In this document: positions 36,201-44,989 of the stretch, piece by piece | Layout of the letters: each line of letters begins with the position of its first letter | Numbering within the stretch: the stretch's first letter is position 1 | Assembly: GCA_963920635.1 (NCBI GenBank) | Contig: OY987300.1 | Span: 62,162,915 to 62,226,914, forward strand | Reading direction: 5' to 3' | DNA from: Pseudeuparius sepicola | Taxonomy: Eukaryota > Arthropoda > Insecta > Coleoptera > Anthribidae | Length of the DNA: 64,000 nucleotides | Program-made: the position numbers and the translations under genes | The notes under the pieces: generated by a model | What the model saw: the letters and a program-made list of their open reading frames with translations, nothing else | Databases searched by the model: none | Told to the model about the DNA's origin: nothing

Positions 36201-37260
36201 CGTACTTCTTCAACGCGCATTCAAGTACGTGGCGGTATTATCACCACAGATGGACGGTGTTGAACGGGCGTCCATGAATGCGCGTTGATGTTTTAAGACA
36301 ATTACACCCGTCTGTGACCAGCTATTGGCACAATTTTGTACCGCAAAGATTCAATTTATTTTTATTATTTATCATTTCTGACTACCTCCCAACTAAAAAG
36401 TTTAGGCAGTAAAAAATTGAGAGGAAAGATAACGCGTTTTTTAAACTTAGCACCCGGCGGTAGTCAAGCTAAAACCGGCGCTGGCGGTAGTGGAATAGGA
36501 CTTTATCCTGATAGGATAAAGTCTCAAATAACGTTTCTTTATAAATAAAATGCTCAAGACTCGCTTGATAAATATTTGGTAAAAATTGTGTGTGCAACAT
36601 ATACACCTTCGAATAGCGTTTAAAAATTTCAACTGTAGGCATACACAGGGTAATTATTATTATCATAGCCGAATAACCTACCTAAACACTGTTATTGTTA
36701 TTATCATAATTTTATGATCAAAGAAAACGCTCAACGGTGAAGAGTAGCGACCGCATGTTTATCTAGGTAATAAATAAGAGATAAATATATAGGTATTCTC
36801 TTTAAAAAAACATTACAAAAACTAAAACTCATTTCTATATCTGAGCTCTATGAAACAACGGGAAGAATTATTGAAGAAGCAGCGATGTTTTCAAGTTATT
36901 GTTTCAAGTTTTGAAGACTCGCAGATAAGAACTGATGTTGACAGTCTATGCATATTGCAGTACCTCTTATGGGCCCTAAGAAGCGTGTGTCAGAATATTA
37001 ATTTCTTTATGTTTAATAGTACATTACTAGTTTCTGTGAATATTGGGAGCATTAATAAAAGTAATAGATGCTCCCATGCGTTCAAATTCAAACAATGCAA
37101 TTGTTAGGCAATCTTCGAATTTGTAGTGATGGGAGTTTTATATAGGATTTTTTTTATGTGATTATGTAGGTATAATATATTTTCTCACTTTTTCAGAGGA
37201 ACTGTCTTAAAAGAATACAGTCAGTTCTGGTCCAACCTTGTATCCCAAGTGGCAGCATAA
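27285..37260 (+). CDS. Reeler-domain insect defence protein (l(2)34Fc / Noduler-like)
   Basis: Complete gene with coding exons 27285-27489, 34377-34590 and 37197-37260, total 483 nt and 160 aa. Introns have GT-AG borders (G/GTAAGG, TTGCAG/T; CAC/GTAAGT, TTTCAG/A) and phases agree. The protein opens with a signal peptide (MAYRDVVLFLLGVCSVAFGF). The short reeler domain follows: PVDACVKSRPNQPYHGQ, the middle AEPFKGFFIQGRDVVTNEWV, then HPECSAITHGDPKPKQQ, LVWQAPHNVPRGQVYF, and a C-terminal strand GTVLKEYSQFWSN. The two cysteines and the W-x-AP motif are family marks, and the length is as usual for secreted insect reeler proteins. Family members are haemolymph immune proteins implicated in nodulation and binding to microbial surfaces; that role here is inferred. 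The ATG at 27285 is the first in frame before the signal peptide. The introns hold many transposons. Its 3' end abuts the convergent protease gene. Confidence 0.92.
28820..29110 (-). repeat. CCCTGTA-family copy 3 (reverse), inside reeler intron 1
   Basis: Read on the minus strand it carries the same blocks as the 7.05-7.56 kb copy, including the complement of GGTGTGCAAAGATTCAA, the pieces near AACGTTAATCAGGACACCCC, and the tail seen at 17.1 kb (CGCAGC-GG-CCTGGATTTGCA). The apparent 122-codon open frame across it is an accident of this repeat. Confidence 0.65.
29418..29657 (+). repeat. Two-unit tandem repeat, 120-bp period
   Basis: Each unit begins near ATGGCCGC, then GGCGGAT, and continues with GTATCAAATGAAAGGGCTTG and GTTAGTGACATC. 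The units are offset by exactly 120 bp. ATGGCCGC/AAGATGGCGG minisatellites of this kind are common in insect introns. It lies in reeler intron 1. Confidence 0.85.
29985..30250 (+). repeat. CCCTGTA-family copy 4, inside reeler intron 1
   Basis: It contains TTGACTCGCCAGATACCTTT, ATTTTGCTCAAATTTTGCAC, GATGTCAGATTTTAAATAAA and CCGGCCCTGGATTTG in the same order as the other copies. Confidence 0.65.
30890..31380. other. GC-richer island in reeler intron 1, no gene recognised
   Basis: This stretch is clearly richer in G+C and CpG than its surroundings, with words such as GTCGCTCCGCTTCGCCCGGC and GCCGCAGCGGCGCTGCGAG. It has modest open frames on both strands (31077-31364 plus, 30887-31102 minus), none with a recognisable domain. 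It might be an alternative promoter or first exon, or an old element. Confidence 0.3.
31997..32603 (-). mobile_element. 610-bp hairpin-ended element, copy C (reverse), in reeler intron 1
   Basis: It is inverted relative to the tandem pair: the hairpin comes first (AGTTATTTATGTACCAAGGC...), then GTCCATGAACCGACTCTACG, CCTTTATCGGCCGGG and the CGTACAATAATG palindrome, ending GCCGACTTCAAGAA. Length 607 bp, body complete. Confidence 0.85.
33237..33283. mobile_element. Minimal 47-bp TA-target element
   Basis: CAGGGTGTTC on the left and GAAAACACCCTG on the right are flanked by TA on both sides. It is little more than two joined ends, so it is probably an internally deleted relative of the CAGGGTG elements. 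Confidence 0.6.
34666..36483. mobile_element. hAT-type element, 1.8 kb, with 8-bp target duplication, in reeler intron 2
   Basis: The inverted ends CAGCGCCGGTTTTAG and CTAAAACCGGCGCTG are flanked by a perfect direct repeat GCGGTAGT (34658-34665, 36484-36491). Subterminal blocks TAGCACCCGGCGGT are also inverted. The middle is interrupted by another inverted-repeat element at 35426-36318. There is no transposase frame. It begins only 75 bp after the end of reeler exon 2. Confidence 0.9.
35426..36318. mobile_element. Inverted-repeat element, 0.9 kb, nested in the hAT element
   Basis: The ends are GTCACAGACGGGCGTAATTG and the matching complement, ending CACCCGTCTGTGAC. The inverted ends continue for about 45 bp through ACATCAACGCGCATTCA. 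The right subterminal region repeats CAACGCGCATTCAA and the motif CATCAACTTGCATTC. A short direct AGCTA lies close to both ends. The superfamily is undecided. Its position inside the hAT element makes it the younger of the two. Confidence 0.75.
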
Positions 37261-37365
37261 TCCAAAATTCATGATTTGTAAATATAACATACCAATTTTT
37301 TATATTATTGTAAATACTTATGTGTGCCATCATTTTATACTTTTATATAAAACACGTAAATTTAA

Positions 37366-37371
37366 AATAAA
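37366..37371 (+). terminator. Candidate poly(A) signal of the reeler gene (proximal)
   Basis: AATAAA lies 105 bp after the reeler stop codon. Confidence 0.55.
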
Positions 37372-37400
37372 TTATAATATTCATTCAAGTTGCTTTATAT

Positions 37401-37406
37401 TTTATT
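37401..37406 (-). terminator. Candidate poly(A) signal of the protease gene
   Basis: TTTATT on the plus strand is AATAAA on the minus strand, 24 bp past the protease stop codon. This places the protease 3' end inside the reeler 3' untranslated region. Confidence 0.5.
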
Positions 37407-37419
37407 TCAATTTCATGTA

Positions 37420-37425
37420 AATAAA
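37420..37425 (+). terminator. Candidate poly(A) signal of the reeler gene (distal)
   Basis: AATAAA lies 160 bp after the reeler stop and 5 bp from the last codon of the convergent protease gene. Confidence 0.45.
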
Positions 37426-37429
37426 ACTT

Positions 37430-40400
37430 TTACAAGAATATTGTTTCTTCTTTATCCAAATGCAGTAAAATATTCTTTATCCAATATGCATACATCCCTA
37501 CTTTTGTAAACAAAGTGAGCTTGGTGTAATCGCACATGAAGTTTTCTTGGCGTCTAGGGCTAACACTGACGATGCCTTCAAAAATCCATTTTTGCTGTCC
37601 ATATTCATGGTTCGGAAATACTATGCCTCCGCCACTGTCCCCATTACATACTGCACTTCCTAAGACAATATGACAATACTAATAATAACAATTCTCGCCC
37701 TTACAATAATTCAAACTGGGAGTACCCCAGAATCAACCATATTCTTGGTATATAGGTACTGGGTGGGCCAAAAAAATTTGGACATTTTTGTTTTGGACAT
37801 AATTTGTTGTTTATACCGATTTTAAAACAAATCATCGTTGCTTGCAGAAAATAACGGACTATTGATAGAAAACTTCAAAATGGCCGATTTTTTAAATCCA
37901 ACATGGCGACGATGATGTTTAAATTTAGCCCTTTGCTTGAGCGAATTATTTTTGGAAAAAAAATGTCGGATTGATGCAACTAATACAAAAAGTACATAAA
38001 ATGTCCTTCCTCTGTATTTTAAGACCACTGCGAGGAAAATTGGTCGATCGGAGGGGATCTATACGCAATATATGTAATAGAAAGAGTCATTTTCATCGTT
38101 GATACGCTGTAGTACTGAAACTGCCTTCTTTCTTTCGCCCATATATTTTTTTAAAGTTATTAAAAATTTGAATAATGATCACGTGGCATTGCGATCCCAA
38201 TTTTCCCGTTTAACCGTTTCTTTATTCCAACCCCCTGCTTCCTAATTCAAAAGCATGCGCACACCTATAATGCGATCCACAACAATATATGAGAATTATT
38301 GTTTCAATAACTTTGCGTGAAAGCTGTAGGTAAGTGATTATGTTATTTTTGAAGAGTCTCAGCTTCCTTCTTTTCCAAATCTGGGGTCTGGCTAGAGTAC
38401 TGTTACTTACCTATATATGTATAGCGTGTTGCAAAACCATAGGAAAACAATTTAATTATTGTTATACTTTCAATGACTCAAAGTTCACTTCCTTGATTTC
38501 CCGTGTATAGGTGAAAATTTCGTTAAAAGTAAGAAGATATTTCAAAAAATTGCTTGCAATAATATAATAACATCACTGGAAAATTTTGATTTCTTTTAAA
38601 CATTTTCGAACTTAATACTTAAATAAGTAGGTAAATTTAAAGAGTTTTGCTCATTTGAATAGTTGTTTGCCCATAGCTAATGCCGTTTGTCAATACACGG
38701 AATGATTCAAGAGATTAGAAAATGTGGAATTTTGTCAACCAACTTAGAAATGTTTTAAAAAGGTTATATCTGCAAATAGAAAATTGATGACTTTCGTCTG
38801 TTTCTGTACCATACCTAGTTAAATAGGTGGTATCCTTGTTTATGGAGGTTCTAAACAAGGGTGGTATATAAATAAAAATGTACTAAATGATAATGCGTAT
38901 AGGTACCTAGTCCTGATTGCTAAGAAAACAAAGAGCTATTTTACAAGTATCAGAACCGCAACTTACCTGTAGGTATATTGGGGACCAGTGTCTTTACTTT
39001 TTGACTTTTTTTTTGTCATGTCTCTGTACTTACTTTCTATGTGCTTGCTGAGTACCTAGGTAGGTACCTGTAACTTAAAAACTAAGGGCTGATAAACATG
39101 GGGTCACTCCCCACATAATGTGCTGATTTAACTGCAAATGTGAATTAATTCTTACCGTTTAGCCAACCAGCACAAAACACAGTTAACGTAACAAATTTTC
39201 TGAATTTCGAATCTTGACTCTTTTTGCAATCCTCCGCTCCAACAACCAATAATGTAGTAGCTTGCAGAAAATTAGACGGTTTGTCCTGTTCTGTTATGCC
39301 CATCCCCACCGACTTAAACGAAGAAAGAAAATAAATGCAAAGGTTTGAACTTTTTTTGTTCTTACTGTGCCAATTAAAAGTCCCCTCTCGTCGCTGCCTC
39401 CGTCGTGCATGAAATCGTGAAAATCCCAATTGAGGCATGCAGGGGAGACAAACAGGCAGAACGAGACGGCTTCCTGGAAGACCAGAAGGGCAATATCTGA
39501 GGCGTAATTCCCCTCAATGTCCTCGTACAAAGGGTGTACGTAAACCCTTTCCACTTTCCTAATTTGTGTTTGTGGGTCATCGTCGTCGTAGTCCCGGGTG
39601 TATTTCGCGGCCGCTATTTTCAGGCGATTTGGGACCTGTTTCCAGACACAATGGGCAGCTAAGAATAGAAATTTGAATTAATAATTCGAATATCAAACTC
39701 GAGTTCCGTGTAAACATGTGGCGATAACAAAGTGTTTACTTATGAGAACCATTATTTCTGGAATATTGTATTGGCCCAGCTTTTCCTAGTATTTTTTTGT
39801 ACTTCTTCTTGTAATCATAACTTCAAGGAAGACTCAGGTATTCAATTAACCCAAACGCTAACTTTTGTCACACAAATGATATCGCGATTTTGTTAATGAT
39901 TGCACCTACTTATTATAATGCATATTACCTACCTGTTACTGCAACTCTTTCAGTTATCAATGTTCCTCCACAAGTCAGTTCCCATTTATTATCTTCGAGA
40001 GCAAACAGGCTTATATGCCACGGCCAAGATGGTCTGCTGACGTTCCAACCTCTCAAAACCAGAGGAACCGCTGCAGCGGGAAATGCATTTCCACATTCTG
40101 AAGGAAAGGAAATAACTTCATTCTCGATATAATTTAAGTAAGAATAATTATTCACTCGGCGATATTACAGACCAGCTTTGCACCTCAACACCTCTCCACT
40201 CCAATCGCCATTAGGTAGGCATATTATTCTTTTGAAATTGATGCCCTCATGGATAGGCTTATAAAATGGTTTGCACTGAAATTCCGCAACGGAATTTAAA
40301 GGAAACGTTCCGTTGCAAGAAATCCTATTAGAATAATGAAGCCGGTAGCAGTTTGTTACCACATTTTTGGGTATATTTAATGGAGGGCATAATAAACATG

Positions 40401-40527
40401 TGGCGACTACAATATAAAGATTCGCTTCAATTTTTGAAACGAACTAAGTAGGTACATATTTCTACAATAACAGATACTCACATTCCAATATTATTGCAGA
40501 AACAAATAAAACTGAAAAAATGTGCAT
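37430..40527 (-). CDS. Modular serine protease-like (MSP/HP14-type) secreted zymogen
   Basis: Complete gene on the minus strand with exons 40527-40482, 40406-40173, 40097-39933, 39658-39366, 39312-39156 and 37659-37430; total 1125 nt, 374 aa, phases consistent. Order: signal peptide (MHIFSVLFVSAIILEF), one cysteine-rich sushi/Wonton-like module (about residues 18-93, Cys pattern ending GDWSGEVLRCKAECG), then a chymotrypsin-fold protease. The catalytic triad is intact: His in VAVTAAHCVW, Asp in NYASDIALL, Ser in CNGDSGGG. The expected pairing cysteines are visible. RPSWPWHISLF and NYASDIALL resemble modular serine proteases, which start the Toll and prophenoloxidase cascades after microbe recognition. 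Usual LDLa repeats are absent. The site before the domain reads LVLRGW rather than IVGG. Alanine occupies the primary specificity position, six before the catalytic serine, arguing against trypsin-like cleavage. The donor after exon 2 (GCTG/GTCTGT) is weak. Confidence 0.88.
37661..39155. other. Last intron of the protease gene, 1.5 kb
   Basis: No gene is seen. Around 37.75-38.04 kb lies a degenerate repeat with GGTGGGCCAAAAAAATTTGG and an AAAATGGCCGATTTTTTAAA block of the kind seen in many dispersed insect repeats. Confidence 0.5.
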
Positions 40528-41261
40528 GTTTTAAGTATACAAAATGCTTCGAGTTATGTGCGTTATACAAATTTACTTATTAAAAAGGAAAAGTTACAAC
40601 ATTAGTTATCAGTAAAAATATAGTAATTTCGTGAGTGTGAATATTTATATTTTGTGTTAATTGTAATAAAATTAATACGCCCAGCCCAGAGTTTAAAACA
40701 AATTCCCATTGCAAAAATCTATGTTAGGTAGGTAGGTACTTACTTTTGTTCGTTATCCCACCTAAAAATATTTCATTATTTCCCCACGTTTAATGTCCCG
40801 GTCGTATAGCAGTGTTCGCAGAATGGGATTATATTTTCGTTGACCCAGGATTGTAAAAAAAAATACTTAAAAAATAACAAAAAGACACATAATTATGCAA
40901 CTATATCGATTTAAATTTCCCGGTATAAGTCCAATTTTTAAGTATAAAAAAAATACTGATGACATGCATGTGGTGCCCAGGCGGGCGCGCCAAACCAGAA
41001 GTTTCAATGTCACGATATCTAACAGTATCGCCGTGTGAGGCCTCGGCTTCCAGATTACTTTCCGCTTCTACGGAAGTTCGCTTGGGACGCGCTCTGCAAA
41101 TACCTACTCAGTAAAAACCGACCAAAACTAGATTTGCCTGGAAAACAGCCTTGACGGCAAGTCCGGCGGTCTGGAATTCCTGGGGGTCCCGTGCGAGATT
41201 TAGTTTCCAATTTAGAATATAAAAAGGGCGTGAAACCAATCGAGATAAGCAGTCAGTCGTC
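40528..41261. other. Upstream region of the protease gene
   Basis: No gene is recognised. The part next to 40527 is presumably promoter and 5' untranslated region, but no clear core element was identified. Confidence 0.35.
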
Positions 41262-41725
41262 GACCAAGGGGTTATTTAATCATTTAAACGAGTTATTCGA
41301 TGTAAAGTGTACTTGGACAGGCGCAAACGGTATGCCATCTTTTCTTCAGCAGTTTCATAACAAGAACTTGCATACTTCTCATTGGCAGCCTGTTCAGAAA
41401 CGTGGAAAAATTAATTATTAAAATACAAGATCACGTGGCAATAATAGCCCTTTGGACCCACCCTAACGGTATGCCTATGGTTTTCCGAGGAATTTTCTAT
41501 TTGAACTTCATTATACAAAACATGGCAGCCTGTATAAAATCATATCAAAACGCATATTTTTCGAATAATTGAAAACTCAGTTTTTCACATGAAGAACCCA
41601 GGATGACTCTCTGATTCATACCTTATTATTGTGAGAATATGTGCCACATAATAATGCCCTTTGCAAGGCATACTGAGTAAAATCACGTCCAAAAATCTGT
41701 CACTATCTCCCGGTCCAATACCGCA
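41262..41725 (+). repeat. Dispersed element, copy 1 (also at 63.4-64.0 kb)
   Basis: It starts near GGTTATTTAATCATTTAAAC and includes GTACTTGGACAGGCGCAAAC, GGTATGCCATCTTTTCTTCA, ATCACGTGGCAATAATAGCC, GGTTTTCCGAGGAATTTTCT and CTGTCACTATCTCCCGGTCC. The same sequence recurs twice at the right edge of the window in opposite orientations. No intact frame. Confidence 0.75.
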
Positions 41726-41919
41726 CTGATGATTGCCGAATAGCATGAATTAGGTATTGTATTATATTTTATTTATGTTTTTGTATTGTTTTTTATTTAT
41801 TTTTTTACTGTGTTTGTTGGTACTTAAAAATACCTATAATAAACGTATATTGATTAAAAAATGTATTTCATTTCATTTACAAATCACAAACCCTTTTATA
41901 TATCTTTTGAGTATAAAAA

Positions 41920-42060
41920 GTTTGTTCAGCGAATGTTCGGCCCTACGTCACAACTCCCGTCCTGTCTTACTCGTGAATATACGATGGATATCGGTCGTAT
42001 ATTCACGAGTCAGACAAGGACGGGAGTTGTGACATAGGGCCGAACACTCGCTGAACAAAC
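41920..42060. repeat. Near-perfect 141-bp hairpin
   Basis: The left arm runs GTTTGTTCAGCGAATGTTCG... and the right arm ends ...CGAACACTCGCTGAACAAAC. The arms are about 65 bp each, with a loop of about 10 bp around TGGATATCGG and only a few mismatches. It is directly followed by the ACGT-rich tandem region. Confidence 0.9.
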
Positions 42061-42084
42061 ACTATGCGTTGCGACGCCAGTAAG

Positions 42085-42190
42085 TAATTTTTCACGTCTT
42101 ATTAGACGTCACCATTACGTACTATGCACGTTCTACTACACGTCGTCATTACGTAATTTTGCACGTCTTATTAGACGTCGCTGAGCACGT
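42085..42190 (+). repeat. Tandem ACGT-rich units, about 35-37 bp
   Basis: Three imperfect units share TTNCACGTCTTATTAGACGT and CATTACGTA. Each carries a small inverted ACGTCT/AGACGT pair, and the middle unit is diverged. Further ACGT and GTCG words continue to about 42290. Confidence 0.7.
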
Positions 42191-42764
42191 AAATTCTCTG
42201 TGACATATTGCCGTCGATTCTACGTGTTTTCTGCGTCGAATTTTTCGTCGATGCAGTACGTCCATTCAACGTAGAAGAAACGTCTTTTTGCTGGCTGGGT
42301 CAAACTATCCCTGTGTTTCCGTTATACACCCCTTAGGCCCACACTAAAAGTAAGTAACTTGTGACTCACCCTGTACAATACCGCTCACCAACTACCATCA
42401 TATACAGAGGGTGAGTATCCTATTCACATTAAATTTCCCGAGTTAATCTATGCACGAAAATGATATAGTTGTTGGTAACTTTTATAGTAATTTGTAAGTA
42501 TAAGTGTGGTAACTATACCCCGATTACTGTAAGAAGTCCCGATTTTGTCAGATGACATTCTCCATAAAATCCCTAGGAATTTTCTGTTAACCATGGGTAT
42601 AACATTGGTATATGCGTCTCAACCAGTTAATGGCGTCACTCGTTGATTTATGATGTGAAAAGTTACCCAAGTGATACAAAAAAAGAACATAATAAAATAA
42701 AAACCTTATTGCAATCACAATTATACCGCTACAAATAAAAATAACTATGGCTACAACTCATTTT

Positions 42765-43120
42765 TCCGAAAATCAATCAGAAATATTGACATTTTTGATA
42801 ACATTTTTGAAAGAAAAAGTCAATATTTCCTTGCACTTAGTCGTTGCCAGGCAACGGAAAGTAACTGTTAGGAAATATTTATTTTTGTACTGTAAGGAAA
42901 TATTATTTCCTTACAGTTATTTATAAACTAAAAAAATGATTGAGAACAAGTTTTTCGAAATTTATGTTCTTTGAGTAATTTTCGATTTTCGGAAAAATAG
43001 TATGTATACCTCGTAGGAAAAGCCACATTCCCCGACTCCGTATTGCCAGTCTCGGCTTACGCCTCGACAGGCAATCTTTACGGTCGTCCGGGAATGTTCA
43101 GCTTTTCCTACTAGGTACAC
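42765..43120. mobile_element. Two adjacent small inverted-repeat elements
   Basis: The first (about 42765-43000) has ends TTTTTCCGAAAATC and GATTTTCGGAAAAA, with an inner pair around AAGGAAATATTATTTCCTTA. The second (about 43010-43120) has ends GTAGGAAAAGC and GCTTTTCCTAC, with an inner pair ATTCCC/GGGAAT and a GC-rich centre. Neither codes. Confidence 0.55.
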
Positions 43121-44989
43121 AATGTACTATTAATAATAATTTCAAACGTCATGGAAACACATTCATTTTGGTATTTTGGTATTATCAGCTAGTCGCGTCT
43201 GGGTCTATGGTGCGTACTCGGGCAAATTTTATTTCGGTGTTGTGAAAGTGACAGTGAAGGTTTTCCGGATCGTTCAAAAGGGTTCAAACTATTTGGGCAG
43301 TGAAAATATTCGCGGGTTTTGTACGTTTCGTGAGTTTTACCGTTATCTGTGTTCATGTTCGTTTTATTAGTAGTTATTCATTGTGCAAATGGGCTCGTTA
43401 CTGACCTGGACTTATGACCCGGTTGCATTTTTTGCTGCATTGATGCCAACTTAGGATGGCGAAATTACCAATTGACAGTCCCAGTAAGGGAATAATTTGA
43501 CTATAGAACTGGGTTTTAGCCGTTCTGTCTCTCAATGGGGAACTTGCACAAAAATTAAATTAGAAGAATATTACTCACAAACGTAATTTATTGTCATTAA
43601 AGAACCACAGTTCATGTAATAAATGCAAGCAATAAGCAATTCAAAACTGCATAATTCAAATCATTCTTGTAACGCGACGTCCTTGGTTGTGACGTCAAGC
43701 AGTTCGTTGGTGGTGAGGAATGGGCCGTGTGGTGGGGCCTCTGGTGGGCGGCAGCGGCAGCACCATAGTCATCGTATAAAAAGAACCCTAGTTCTGTGTA
43801 GTAGGGTTCCCCTAATAAAGGAACCCTAGTTCTGTGTAGCTGTCTGTCACTCCTGTCACTGGTCACTGCGCCATCCGATCGATCGAGCGGCATGTCGCCA
43901 CGAAGTCACGACCATTCCGGCGCTTTTCGTGTCGTTTCAAATGAATATAGCTTGCGGTAACAACTTTATAATTATTTATTGATAATTAAATATTGCGATT
44001 TAAGGGCTGATATTTTATATATTATGTGTTCTTTCTATATGGATATAGGCAAATATATTAAAGAAATGAAAAATTTTTTCAGGTTTCCCATTGCGCTAAA
44101 AACCCTCAATTACCTACTTACCTACTATTGCCAGGTTACAGAAAAAGTTATTCTAACATTTTCTCTATAGCCATACGAGTCAGAAATACAGCGGCATTGG
44201 ATTTAATAAGTTCGTTAAATGTATAATAAGTAGGTTTTCTCTATAATTTATTTTTAAAGTTTAATTCAAAGAAAAATATGAAATTGTCTCTGGCAGGAAA
44301 TATTTAATACATACCCTTTAGGTTTAGCCCTTTTTAAGCCTCGGAGGCTCTTTTAATTACACCTACTTTTAAATACAACCTTTTCGGTCAAAAAAAGTAC
44401 ACTTTGTTACGCATCTTATTGGAATGGAAATAACAATAGGAGAAAGTCACCATGAACGAATGAAAGGGACATTTTCAAAAATTGTCTGGTCGATTTTGTG
44501 TTTTCCCAGATTTATAAAAAGAAACACTTTAACCTTAATTTATGGGATAGTATAATATTCTTGTTGTAAAATGCAAAAGTTGATTATTAAACAATATTTT
44601 TGCTTATAAAAAAGAAGTTCTTAAAAAACATGCTAATAGCACAGTTTCATTCGCAGATTCAATGGCTGTATATCTGGTAACTTTTACTTGAAATACAAGC
44701 GCTGTTCAAAAAATATCAATCCGGGCCTGTGACTGATTAGAAAAACACGAGCAATCAGATATGGCTGAAAGCCTCAAAGTCCAATTATCGACATTAAAGA
44801 AGAAGCAGAACATTGACAACTGTCAGTGTCACGTCAGTGTTGTTATAACCTAAAACCTAAAACTAAAATTAAGACTAACCTTTATATTTTGTGAAAATAA
44901 GTACAAAATATTCCTTTGCCTAAAATAGGAAGATCAGAACAAACTTTTACAATATCAAACAAGGAGAAAAGTATTTAGAATAAAGCACA
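43121..44989. other. Upstream region of dynactin gene, no gene recognised
   Basis: 43.61-43.93 kb is GC-richer, with short open frames on both strands and a direct repeat of GAACCCTAGTTCTGTGTAG (about 43784 and 43821). No domain is recognised. The last 150 bp or so before 44990 probably hold the dynactin gene's promoter and 5' untranslated region. Confidence 0.4.

Noticed and set aside
43612..43893. 93-codon minus open frame upstream of dynactin
   Set aside because: Contains the translated local duplication and low-complexity stretches, with no family signature.
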